Shown here piece by piece: positions 21,635 to 33,328 of a stretch of DNA of 64,000 nt (its first letter is position 1; each line of letters opens with the position of its first letter). This DNA is from Ricinus communis. Taxonomy: Eukaryota > Streptophyta > Magnoliopsida > Malpighiales > Euphorbiaceae. The DNA lies in NCBI RefSeq assembly GCF_019578655.1, contig NC_063257.1, positions 19,902,001 through 19,966,000 of the forward strand, read 5' to 3'. Under the pieces are notes generated by a model. The model was not told where the DNA came from. It worked only from the letters and a program-made list of their open reading frames with translations, and ran no database searches. Position numbers and translations under genes: made by a program.

Positions 21635-24600
21635 ATGGCAAGCACTGAGCTCGATCACGAACGAAGAGAAGACGACGAAGCTCCTCACGCTGATGACGAG
21701 GACACAGGAGCTCAAGTCGCTCCAATCGTCAAGCTAGAGGAGGTGGCCGTCTCTACTGGCGAAGAGGACGAGGATCCAATTCTCGATCTGTAATAATACA
21801 ATATTATCAGTATATTGTTTTCCTATATTGATCGGTTAAATAATTGGTATTTTATTTTGTCTGGTCGTTTGTAGGAAAGCAAAGCTGTATCGATTTGATA
21901 AGGAAGGGAATCAATGGAAGGAGAGAGGAGCTGGTTCAGTTAAGCTGCTAAGGCACAAAGAGACTGGCAAAGTTCGTCTCGTTATGAGACAATCTAAGAC
22001 TCTCAAGATCTGTGCCAATCATCTGGGTCTGTTCCCCTTGTTTTACTTTGGCTTGCAGTATAGCTGTTAGTTTGAGTTTGTACGGATAAGACTTGCCTGC
22101 TCTAAGTGTTATAAAGCCTGCTAATGGGTGTCAATGGGAATGGATGATTTACATGAATCAATGGGAATGGGTCATTTACATAAATAGACTTGGGACTAGA
22201 TGATCAACATATGTGTCAATCATTTATCAATTGGTTGTGTATAGGCGAGGATATTCTTCTGTTATTTAAGCATTTCATTTTTTTAGTTACTTTGGTTTTC
22301 CAGTGCTTGCAAGCATGACGGTTCAGGAGCACGCCGGAAATGAGAAATCATGTGTATGGCATGCTACTGATTTTGCGGATGGTGAACTGAAGGATGAGCT
22401 TTTCTGCATTCGGTTTCCTTCTATTGAAAGTGAGTAGTTTGCTCCTTTTGCTCTTTACTCACTTTTCAAAATCTATATCATTATGTTTCGATGCATATCT
22501 GTTAGGTATACTGTATTCATTACTTGTTGTTAGACACTGCAAGTTGTATCTTGACTATTTTATGGTTTGTTTTTTACTCTTTGATTTGTTTCCCAGTTGA
22601 TTGGGTATGTATATCCCTATACATTGATTAGAAAAAAAGAAAAGAAACTGCTTTTTAAAGATTATGTTATTACATTGCTTTATTTTGTAGTGCAAGTTTG
22701 TTGCAAACGTACAGAAAGATGGAATTTGGCTTTTGAGTGTATATTTTTCTTTTCTTAGTCAACTAGAATTCAATTTAGATTGAACTGCATACCAAAATGC
22801 CAATACTTTGTGAAGGAAATAAGTTGACTTATATTATGGAGCTAGGGAGTTAAAGTTCTCCGGTTTATGTTTTATTAATATCGACTGCATAGCAAGAAAT
22901 TTTGCAGTCTTTTTGTTATCTGGGTCTGGTGAAGTTTTTTTGTATGTTTGGAACATTTCTAATTAAGAGCATCAGTCTTTTATTTTTTTTCCTTTGCCAA
23001 TATGTATTTACATGTAAGAAATAATAGAATTTGTATTTCTATATTGATAACTAGCTTTCACATTTTAAATTAAACATTGCAAATCCTGTTAATCATTTTA
23101 CTCCACAAGATTAATTGGGTTGGAAAGTGAAGAATCAATGCAGGATTTGTACCTTAAGATTAATGATCTTTTTTTCCTTGAAACTTCCGCTTATATTTAG
23201 TCGTTTTCCTTGTCTAGTAGTAATCAGTTTGCACTTTGCATCTGTTTTCCTCATTGCAATCTTGCTGGGACTTGGTCCTGTTGTTTTGATGCATGTTTAT
23301 TGGCTAGAAAATTGAACTTTAAGTGTTTGGTTTTCCCTCTTTTCTCAGGTATAGTTTTGATTTTTTGTTTCTTTCATTCATTACCTTTACGGAATTGCAT
23401 TGGAAAATATAGTAATGTTCGTAGTGTGATTATAGTTAACATAATTATCCTTGGACTGTAAACGTCCTTGCAAATCAAGCATAACTTTCCTAAGCCTATA
23501 TCTAGCAAATAAAACAATGTTGTAGCCTACATGATGGAGGAGGGTAGCCTGCCTACTTTATTAGTGTTTGACTAACAGTTTGAACCATCCTTGGCTTTTG
23601 AAAACACATAAAGTGGATTGTTGACTGATATAGGTTTGATTTTATATCGGTATGAGAAATACCAATTTTAACGCTTCAATTAAATTGGGTGTTAGCTCAC
23701 CTATGCAATGCATGTATGATTTTTGTACCTAGGGAAACAATATATTTCTTACAAGAACACTAAATTACTATAATTTAGATTATGATTCCAAGACATCAAA
23801 TGATGTAATATTGTTATGATAGGCCACTTTTGAATTACATGTGGATTAAGAAATTTAGATTTCTTGCTGCATGCCATAATTGTTTCTTTCTTTATAGACT
23901 ACTTACATTAGATTTTTGATAAAGCGGCATATCAAAATCAAGAAGGTGAAGATACTTGTTGAGGTGCCCCTTTGAGGCAAGAGGTGCAGAAGGCGCAAGC
24001 CTTGCGACCTCGAGCCAAAAAAGGCAGGCGAGGTGTGACTTCGTAATATTTTGATTTTTAATTGTTTTTTTTTTTTCTCGTTTAAGACATGAAATGATCT
24101 CAACGCGGCATCATAGACTTAATATAAGTTATATAAGCTTACCTACACCTGATTATCTCCAAAAGTAAAAGCAAAAAGACATCTGATTGAGAAGAAGAAG
24201 AGGACTTTGATGATGAAGAAGATGATGGTGAAGAAGAAGACGACTATTTGGAGCTTAATGATGATAATTGATGAGTGATGCGACGACTAATTAATATTTT
24301 GCGAGAGACTAGGGAGTGTCCAAGTAGGATCAGGACCATAATATAGATTATAGTAAATTAGTAATTGAAGATGCTTCAGGATCTCTACTATTCTAGGACT
24401 TTTAGTTATTTATAAGACTATTTTTTACTTTTATAATCTCTTTTGAACAATATCTATATTTTGTTTGTTAAATGTCTGTTGAACATGATTGTCATAAACT
24501 TTTTAATTTTGTGCATGTCTTATGTTATGAGTTCTAGTTCTATTTTATTTTATTTTACTTTTTGCACCTCAAGCACTAAGAGCCCTTATCGCATTGGTGC

Positions 24601-24884
24601 ACCTTTAACTATGGTTATGTCAAGTAATGAGGGGCATTTTGGCAATTAATTAAATAAGGGAAAGTGGACTGTATTCAAGGACTAACAAAAAAGGGAAACA
24701 AGCCTATGAAAGGGGTCGAAGGGATTTACACTTCTCTTTTCTTTTCTTTTTTTAATTTTTTTTTTTAATTTTAATCCGATTGGTGGAAATCCCTTCACGT
24801 TAATGTGATCATGGATGCATGAATCTTTCTGGGAGTAAATTAGCCTATTTAGACCTTTGTCATATGTGTAGACATGAATTATCA

Positions 24885-24921
<37 letters not shown>

Positions 24922-25166
24922 TTATTTATGTTTTGCCTTCATCAGATTGCAAGTCTTTTATGGAGATGTTCCAAGAAGTAGCTGAATCCCAAAAATCAAA
25001 AGAGGAGAACAAAGATGCAACAGCTGCAGCCGAGGCCCTAGATAAGTTGAGTGTTGAAAACAAGAAAACTGTGGAGAAAGCTGGGAAAGAGACGCCAGCT
25101 GCAGCTGAGGAGTCGAGTAAGACCGATGCAGAGAGTAAAGATAAGGAGTCTACTCTGTCAACTTGA
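21635..25166 (+). CDS. RANBP1: Ran-binding protein 1 (four exons)
   Basis: Cytosolic partner of Ran-GTP that stimulates RanGAP and helps release Ran-GTP from transport receptors after nuclear export. The exons are 21635-21789, 21875-22026, 22304-22429 and 24946-25166. All introns are GT-AG and the phases join, giving 217 codons, a normal length for plant RanBP1. The first ~30 residues are acidic. The RanBD1 domain spans about residues 35-165, with the family blocks [33 protein letters not shown] and [20 protein letters not shown] across exons 2-3. The tail (about 165-217) is Lys/Glu/Ala-rich and low-complexity, as usual. No frameshift or missing key block is seen, so it is probably functional. 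It is the only apparently intact host gene in the window. The third intron is unusually long (2,516 bp) and contains a hAT-like element and a CT run just before the acceptor. Confidence 0.93.
23951..24614 (+). mobile_element. hAT-like element inside RanBP1 intron 3
   Basis: The left end GATACTTGTTGAGGTGCCCC followed by AGGTGCAGAAGGCGCAAGCC, and the right end GCACCTCAAGC...GGTGCACCTTTAACTATGG, resemble the CATAGTT(GTC)AAAGGCGC ends and AGGCGCAAGG subterminal words of plant hAT elements. Inside, 24195-24270 encodes an acidic tail ending in LNDDN and a stop, like the C-terminus of hAT transposases. The rest of the transposase is absent. No clear 8-bp target duplication is visible. Confidence 0.5.
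24889..24919 (+). repeat. CT microsatellite near the intron 3 acceptor
   Basis: About 15 CT units end 26 bases before the AG at 24944-24945. It lies where the polypyrimidine tract would be, so its length could affect use of this acceptor. Confidence 0.85.
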
Positions 25167-25639
25167 GAAGATGGGTATCTTTACCATACCTCTGGATGTT
25201 ATGATGAGGTTGGTTGTCTACCTCATTTATCATCCTTTTGCGGTTTGCTTGCATAGATGCAGCTGACATTTGTTGGGCTTGGTTTGTCAGCACAGGTCGA
25301 ACTTTGGTCATTTTTGCTTGTTGAGGGTTGTGATTTGTGTATTCTTGGATAGTTCAACCAGGGTTTTGCAAGGAAACTATTTATTTAATTGGTGTAAGTC
25401 GAATGGTTATAATTATCACGAGATAAAGAAAAAGGAGAGGACAGGACAGGACGGAAAAAGAGAAAAAAAGGAAGGGGCTTCTTAAGAGCACAGGTCTTTC
25501 TTGGGATATTATTTCTTGAATTGTGCAAAGTCTGAATTGTTACATTTATGTTCTGATTGTTTTGTGTGCTATTGTCTATCCTTTTCATGGAAAGATTTCT
25601 TTATCTAGTCTCCTCAAGCCAAAGATTCCATTTACATGG

Positions 25640-25645
25640 AATAAA
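25640..25645 (+). terminator. candidate poly(A) signal of RanBP1
   Basis: AATAAA 474 bases after the stop codon, in a T-rich context. Plant signals are loose, so an earlier site is possible. Confidence 0.3.
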
Positions 25646-25881
25646 TTTTGATATGGTCAAATGAAAAATGGATGATGATTGGCTCTGGCCATCCCAAGCT
25701 TGCCTCTATGTGCGTGAGGCTTATTGTTCATGAAGCTGTTGGCATGGATGCTGTTATGTGACCCATGAAATTGAATTTTTGACATTGACTTTCATATGCT
25801 ATAAATCTCTATTGATTCTTAAAAAGGAGAATACTTTGGCCAGATAAATTATTTATTTAAAGATTGGTAAAGAAAAAAAAA

Positions 25882-26510
25882 GGGGCTTAATCTCAAATTT
25901 TATATTTTTTAATAATTTTATTTAATTATCTTAAAATTTTAAAATAAATATTTATTTTTTAATTTATTTTTAAAAATATTTTTAATGATAATTTTTAAAA
26001 TTTTACGATAAAAAATATAAAAAAATTGATTGTGCTTATTAAAAATAATAATTATAAATTAATAAAGATAATTTATGCTAGAATTAATAATATAATTATT
26101 AAAAATATATTTTTAAAAATATATTTTTTATATATTTTACATTGAGAAATAATGTGATAAATTTAATTATACTCGCTAAAAAAATATAAGAAATCGATTG
26201 TGCTTACTAAAAAAATAATAATTATAAATTAATAAAAATAATTTATATTAGAATTAATAATGTAATCATTCAAGATATATTCTTTCACATGTTTTACAAT
26301 ATAATAAATCTTTTATTAACTCACTAATTTTTATGTTACTAAGTATAATTGAATTGTCATGTTATTTTCTCATTGTAAAATTTTTAAATTATTATCCACA
26401 AGTGTTTTTGAAAATAAATTGAAAGTATAGGTATTTATTTTAAATTTTTAAAATAATTGAATAAAATTATTAAAAAGTGTACAGTTCAGAATTTAATTAG
26501 TAATTAGACC
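25882..26510. mobile_element. MITE-like AT-rich inverted-repeat element
   Basis: The left arm (25882-25965) and the reverse complement of the right arm (26420-26510) share about 70 bp, including TTTTTAATAATTTTATT and TTTTAAAATAAATA blocks. The left end reads GGCTTAATCTC and the reversed right end GGTCTAATTAC. The centre holds a direct repeat of about 90 bp (26020 and 26190). No coding capacity. Confidence 0.55.
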
Positions 26511-28421
26511 AAAAAAATCTATTGAAAAAAATCTATGGAAAGAATGAAAAGCACTCCTGTCCATTTTTAATTTTAATTTTCATATGGATTATAGATTTTT
26601 TTAAGTAATATATTAATTTTTATTATATTTTTTTATAAAACTCGTAAATGATTTTTTATTTAATTAGATTTTTCAATTTTACTGGTTGTTATTTTTAACT
26701 CTTCCACTAATGGTAGTAATAAAAGATTAATATTCATTAACAACATTATTTATAATAGGTAAAATACATAATTGAGCTCTTACATTTATTCTATTTTTGT
26801 AATTGTTTTCTAAATTCAGTTTTGATTCAATTGGGCATATAGACTACATGAGTTATTATATTTAAATCTTTCATAGACAGAGATTAAATGCTTTGGATTG
26901 ATCTAATGTAGAAAATGTGTTTAATTAATCTTAATGTATTATTTATTGTATATTAAAATCATTTTATTAATTTTATTAAATAAAATAAAAAAGTTATTTT
27001 TCAAAGAATTAAAATGAATAATCCTTCAACTTTTCTACCACAGCGTACTTTTATTCTCATAAATGATGCCCACATCAATAACCATAGCAAAAAATATTTA
27101 ACAGACGATCAACAAACAGTGAGTTTTATTTAAGACCTAAAATCTACTGTTTTATTATTTTATTTTATTTACCTATTTTAGATTTTAAATATATTATTAT
27201 TTTATTTAAATTTGTGTATTTTTTAAGATGGCGTAAAATATAGCACATAGAACTTGTAATTAAATGGGTTAAAAATAATAATCTGTAAAATTGAGAGTTC
27301 TTCAAGTTGAGTCCAAGAGGTAAAAAAATGAAAAACAATTTAGAGGGCCATTTATGTATTACTATTTTATATTTTAAATATATTATCATTTTATTCAAAT
27401 TTATTTATTTTTAGATGGCATAAAATACATGTGAATAATATCTGTGATTGAAGGGATTAGAAACAATGATAAATGTAAAATTGATAGATTCCATGAATTA
27501 AAGTTGAAAAGAGACCAATTACAAAAACGAGATAAGTTCTGGAGCTATTTATATATTTAGCTTTAATAAAATATGACTTAATTTTATATGTTAATATTTA
27601 TATTAATTTAGGTTAAATATATATTTTATGTGTATGAGTTTTAATTATTTAGTTAATTTCACATATGGGAATTCTTTTCATATGTATGCGTCACATATAC
27701 ATGCATGGGCGTTGAAATGTTGTTAAAAAAGATCTGAAGTGTTAAAAAATAAAATTTAAGTGTATGATAAATTAAATTGAAAATTAAATTAATTAAATAT
27801 TAAAATTAATATTTACAAATTTAAAATACCAGCGTTTGGGCATTAGTAAATGAAGAGTTTTCTTTTTTTTCTTTTTCAGAAAAGAGAGGGAAGGAATAGG
27901 CCCTCTTTAATAAATTTCCAGTTTTTTATTTGAGGAAATTATATAGGGTAACTTATTTGTATCGACTTTACTTTTCTACAACGCGTTTTGTAGATTTATA
28001 TTTTTGCTAATATTCTTTTTTTTTTTACGCGTTTCTAATTTTTATTTTTTTTGTTTATGTTCTTTTGCTATTTTTCTGCTTTATATTTCAGATTTTTCAT
28101 TGTCATATATTTTTTTGCTGTTTTTCTTTTTTTCTTTCCTTCAATCAATTTGCTTCTACTTTCTTTTGTATTTGAGCTTTTCACCAACAAAGAAATCACC
28201 ATTCTTGCTGCTGATAAAGTTGATTTATATAAGAGACTAAGATTATGCCTTTAAATACCTAGTTGGCTCAATGTTTAATTTCTTCATTATTTACAACAGT
28301 AATTGTTGTGTCTTATAATAATTACTTCATTGATTTTATTATTGTTTTTAATTCCAAATTTTTAAAATACAATAGGGAGAGAAAAGTGTATATGTAGTTT
28401 GAGAGTTAAAAAACTAAGAAA
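26511..28421. other. AT-rich spacer
   Basis: No gene seen. It holds a duplicated segment at 27180-27560 and a T-rich stretch at 28010-28240 whose open frames are low-complexity Phe/Leu artefacts. Confidence 0.5.
27180..27560. repeat. ~191-bp tandem duplication
   Basis: ATTTTAAATATATTATTATTT followed by ATGGCGTAAAATA at 27180-27240 recurs at 27371-27430 with scattered changes, offset by 191 bp. The similarity continues to GAGACCAATTACAAAAACG-type sequence. Confidence 0.6.
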
Positions 28422-29110
28422 TAGGGGTGATCAAAAAAATCGATCAAACCGAAAAACTGGTCCGAAACCAAATAATCAAATCGATAAAAATAGATTAATC
28501 GAATTAACGGTTTCAATTTTATTTTTGTTTTAGAAATTTTCATTTTTTGATTTCGGTTTCAGTTTTCTATAAAAAAAACACCGATGGTTCGGTTAACCAT
28601 CCGAATATATATATACATATATAATTTTTTAACATATGTAATATATATATGTATAATTTTATATTTATTATAATTTTTATATATGTGTAATGTTCATATT
28701 CATTATATATTTAGTATTAACTTATATAAATATAATGAATATATTAATTAATAAATTACTTTAGTATTAATTTATATGAACATATTTAATATATTAATTA
28801 ATAAAAAATCTTCGGATTAAGAAATAAGTCTAATTTAAAAAATATATGTTAATTATATTATCTTTATTATTATTAATTTATTGCCTAATTGAAGAAAAGG
28901 AAAAATATACTAAAATATTAAAAATTCTTTTAAAAAATTTATAAAATTAATATGATTAAAAATCGAAAAATTCGGTTAACCGTACCATAAATACCGGTTA
29001 ACCGATACTCACAATTTAGGTTTAGAGTTAATGAACTTAAAAACCGATATATATGGTTAGATTTCTAAAAATAGCTAACGGTTCGGTTAACTGAACCGTG
29101 ATCACCCCTA
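28422..29110. mobile_element. hAT-type MITE with 8-bp target duplication
   Basis: 689 bp. The left end is TAGGGGTGATCA and the right end is TGATCACCCCTA, giving 12-bp perfect terminal inverted repeats. Flanks are CTAAGAAA (28414-28421) and CTAAGAAG (29111-29118), an 8-bp duplication with one change, as hAT elements make. The inside is full of GGTTAACC and CGGTT words in both orientations. No transposase, so it was moved in trans. Confidence 0.85.
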
Positions 29111-29279
29111 CTAAGAAGGTAAGAAAAAAAATAAAATGAAAGAATGAGAGAAGGAGACTAAAAGAGAAAAAAATGTTAGCCATTATTTATGGGCACTAAG
29201 ACCTGAAACTCCATATCACACTCTCTATTTTTTGTCTGTTGCTTTATTGTTGTTCTTTTAATTTTAGTTATTATAACAA

Positions 29280-30627
29280 TAATGGTAATAGATACTCATT
29301 ATTTGCTCATAGTATACTCGATAAACTATATACTGTTAAATGTATTTTCTATAGTAACTCCGATTTTATTCTTGTATTTGCTTGAAAACTATTACTTATA
29401 TATTTTAATTATTGGTTAAAAATTTTAGGCAAAGATTTTAGTTTTTTTTCCTATTTATGTGATATGATCTTGCTAGATCATGTTAATTCATGCATAGGAT
29501 AACTTTTTAAATTCATTTTTATGATTTGGTTTTATGATTATTTTTTTTCTGGATGTACTTGGTTTCATTGTGTAACTAAATTATTTTTATAATTAGTTGA
29601 TAGCTACAATTATTGGTTAAAATTATTCACTAGAATCTATATTGTGCAAAAAACATATAAATTTTAATAATTCAAAAATGGTAACTGATACTTATTATAT
29701 ACTCATAATATACTCAAAGTAATACTATATACTGTTATATGTGTTTTTTACATTAACTCTGATCTTACTCTTATGTTTGCTTACAAATTATTGCTTAGTA
29801 AATTCTAATTATTGGTTAAAAATTTAGACAAAAAGTCTAGTTTTTTTTTATTTCTATTTATGTGATATGATCATTTTAGATCATATTAATGCATGCATAG
29901 GATAATATTTAAATTCATTTACATGACTTCATTTCATGATTATTTACTTTTTTGGACATAATTAGTTTTATGAATTAAAATTTATGTAACTAAATAGTTT
30001 TTTTAATTAGTTACTAGCTATTATTTTTGGTCAAAAATATTCATTAGAATCTATATTGTGCAACAAACATATAGATCTTAATAATCCAAAAATAGTAATA
30101 GATTATATACTCATAATATACTCGAAGTATATTATATATTGTTAAATGCATTTTCTATAGTAACTATGTTTGCTTGAAAATTATTGCTTAGTAAATTCTA
30201 ATTATTGGTTAAAAATTTATATAAAAAGTCTAGTTTTCTTTTATTTATTTATTTATTTATTTATTAAATATGATCTTGTTAGATCATGTTAATTCATATA
30301 TATAGCTTTTAAGTTCATTTTTATGACTTAGTTTCATGATTTTTTTTTTTAGACATACTTGATTTCATGAATTAAAATTTATGTAACTAAATAGTTTTTA
30401 TAATTAGTTAATAGCTATTATTGTTGGTCTAAATATGTTTATATATGAAAGCAAGGTTGTAACTTAATTTATCTTTCTTCATAAAGATTATTCTAAGATT
30501 TTTAAACTATTTTTTTTTAAATTGTGGTGAGTTCTAAACTGTAAAAGAATCATTAGAAAAATGATTATATAAGTATTAAAAGGACATATTAAATGATTAT
30601 ATAGCTTTTAAATTCATTTTTATTACT
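29280..30627. repeat. tandem repeat, ~400-bp unit, about three copies
   Basis: A unit starting GGTAATAGATACTCATTAT and containing TAATTATTGGTTAAAAATTT, GTGATATGATC...TAGATCAT and ATTCATGCATAGG recurs at about 29285, 29681 and 30094. The copies are clearly diverged. The third copy loses its end at the Tat LTR. No open frame is shared. Confidence 0.75.
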
Positions 30628-32789
30628 GCCTTTCTCGAGTTTCAGGAGACCGAGAACAAGCAAATCCAAGTTAAGATTGAGAAAAATTAAATTAAAATCA
30701 CTTTTCTAGAATCAATTTGGATTTAATTAGAAAAAATTAACTTTGAGGGTTAAAATGACCGTTTTAGCTAGTTGAGGGACCAAATTGCCATAATTTTCTA
30801 AATTTTTCAGTCCTTAGAACTAATCGGCTCTCAGATAGTCGAATCGGCTTTACATAGTGCCGATTGACTATTTTTCACGATTCGACATCATTTTATGTGT
30901 ATTTTCCACTTTTAAATGCCTAAAAATATAAAAATAAGTTTCTATAAGTGATTTATGATAATCATTTATATTTTAAATATTTTTTTATGATAATTATTTG
31001 AATATAAAGGACTTAATTTTATTTTATTGGATATTAATCTGATAAAAGAGAAGGATAATCGATAGTTTTTATTTTCATATAAATCGAATATTTATCTGTT
31101 TCTCTAGAATTTCCTAACTCTACTACTATAAATAGAATATGACATCTTAGGTTTAGGGTTAACTACATTCTCTAAGATGCACTCTTTAAGTTATACTCTA
31201 AAATTTGATCGACGTGTATAAGATATACAAAGAGTTAGTTTTTGGCAATCCACTAAGAAAGAGTTCTAAATTAGGAAACTAATTTAGGACATAAGTTTTT
31301 TTAGATCTCAAACAGAACTGGATTCTCAGCCAATCTTTGATTTAACTGCTTCCTCGTCTCCTGAGACTTGCAAAACATCAACTTACGGTGACAACCTGAG
31401 AGTTCCCCTACATCCAGATCATCAACATCCTTTTCTCTATTTTGTGTGTGTTTATTTATGAATCTAGAAACATGATTAGGTCTATTTTTCTGAATGAAAA
31501 AATATGATTTACTTGAGTAGACTAGGATTTCTTTCCATTTAACATGTTGATTTTATTGGATTTTAAATATGATAACAGGAACATGTAAGGTTTTGAATAT
31601 AATGCTATGATTCTATTGGATTTTGAATCCGATTAATTTAATAACTAAGGAAACATAATTAATTTATATTTGTTTGACTTAGATTTCTAAGATTGTATAA
31701 TTGAAATTAGAATCTGCCTTAAGATACCATATTGTCACTATCAAGTTTGATTTCTAGGGTTTATATATTTTTAGGTTTTCTTTGTTAAGTTTTATGTTTC
31801 TTAGCATTTTACATATTCTAATCATTTTTGCCCTCTATGTATGTAGAAATCGGCTTCTAGGCGTGAAAAAACTAAGGAAAATCATAGACAACCATCCAAA
31901 GCCCCCTAGAGTCAATTGGCTCTATGCCTTGGTCTGATCGGTTGTGCACAATTTTGGCTTGAATTTCGAGTTTCGATGTATTTTCAATGATTTTATATAC
32001 TGTACTTAGTATTTAGGTGTTTTTCTTTTATTTTTTTAGTTGTAGGAAGGTTGTAATAGTTAGATTTAATTTTCTGCATTTTATTTCTTATTTTATGATG
32101 CCAAATATTTCCTTTGTGATACGCTAATTAAAAATGAACATATAAACTTCAGGTTAAAATTGGACTATAACATGAAAAAGTAGTCATTAGGTTAAAGGAT
32201 GAATGAATGGGCTTAAATCTAAAATCAATCTATATCTAATGGGTTTTGCCATGCTTCAATTATAATTAATTAGGTCATAATTATAATTAATAAGACCACA
32301 TAATTGACCTTTGCATAAGAAATAGTCCATAATAGGCTTAAAGGCTTGGAACTAAAGCATAACTTGTATTGGGCTAGATTAGAAAGAATTTTGTACATAA
32401 TTAATTAGTAAATTAGGTTAATTAAATTTAGGTTGGGCTTAATAAAAATGGATTAGACTTAGGTGGACCTCACATGCTGTAATGCTTGAAGTGTAGAGAT
32501 ATAATTGCTGTATTTATAGGGAATAGCCCGTTAAACAATAAAATTAAAGATAGATACACAAATAAGAAAGTTAGCTTATGGATCCATATATGGATGCGGT
32601 GAAGCTTTCTTATGGAATCGAGAAACGCCACTCAATTAGAAAAAGTGTCCTGGAGAATTACCCGGGCGACGACTCCTACCTCCGCGCTAGTTTTGTAATT
32701 AGTTAGCGTGTTTTCGATTAGGTTGAAAAGCCTTGCAGTGCCATAGTCGCTAAAGACACTTGGGTGCGTGCTCGAAACTGCCGCCCACA
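30628..32789 (+). repeat. Tat-type LTR copy 3, nearly full length
   Basis: Begins inside the LTR at the CTTTCTCGAGTTTCAGGAG block, so roughly the first 80-100 bp are missing, and ends GCCGCCCACA before the PBS. It contains the AGCCGAT-type word pairs (30828-30870, 31905-31950) and a TATA box TATAAATA at 31128-31135. This is the best reference copy for the family; full length would be about 2.25 kb. Confidence 0.8.
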
Positions 32790-32790
32790 G

Positions 32791-32808
32791 TGGCGACTCC
32801 ACTAGAGA
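32791..32808 (+). promoter_or_regulatory. primer binding site of Tat copy 3
   Basis: TGGCGACTCCACTAGAGA, one base after the LTR end; same type as 16039. It shows that copy 3 is a 5' LTR on the plus strand. Confidence 0.75.
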
Positions 32809-33328
32809 TAAGAGAAGCTAATTCTAGTGTATCCTTATTTTCAATTTTATTATTTAACGAGTAATTCTTGCATCACTATACCATTATCACACATTATGCA
32901 CTTTGGTCCCTATAGCCCCGATTGCATCGGTTAGTGGTTCTTTGGTTCCACCCGAACTTTGGAATTACGACACTGGGCAGGCATCACTCATAAGTAATGA
33001 GTGAGTTTTCTTCATTGCTTGGACCCTTAAGTGGGGAGACAAGTTAAGGAAGCACTGTTACCTGTGGGAGCCTTTTATCCTTACCGAAGACTTAGGTCAT
33101 AGTAATGACAGTAGCAATCTCCCTTAGGAACCCTATTGCTTGCTATTTGAGATATTTTTTTTCCTTATAAGTATTTAAGCCCACATATTGGGAAGCCTTG
33201 GCCCGAAAACATATTGAATCAGGCCTTAGGCCTAAAAGTATGTAGACTTTATACTTATTGAGAAATATTGCCTTGTTTGTTTGCTTTGAGAGTTAATGGC
33301 ATGTGCGACAGGCCCATTATCCCCTGTT
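32809..33328 (+). other. Tat leader, first part
   Basis: Aligns with 16057-16585 (for example AGTAATGACAGTAGCAATCTCC). It is broken at CCCTGTT by a solo LTR and resumes at 35787-35791. Confidence 0.75.

Noticed and set aside
25270..25485. 71-codon frame downstream of the RanBP1 stop
   Set aside because: Lies in the 3' UTR and has no recognisable domain.
28004..28254. Phe/Leu-rich membrane-like frames
   Set aside because: T-rich low-complexity DNA; no conserved motif and no gene signals.
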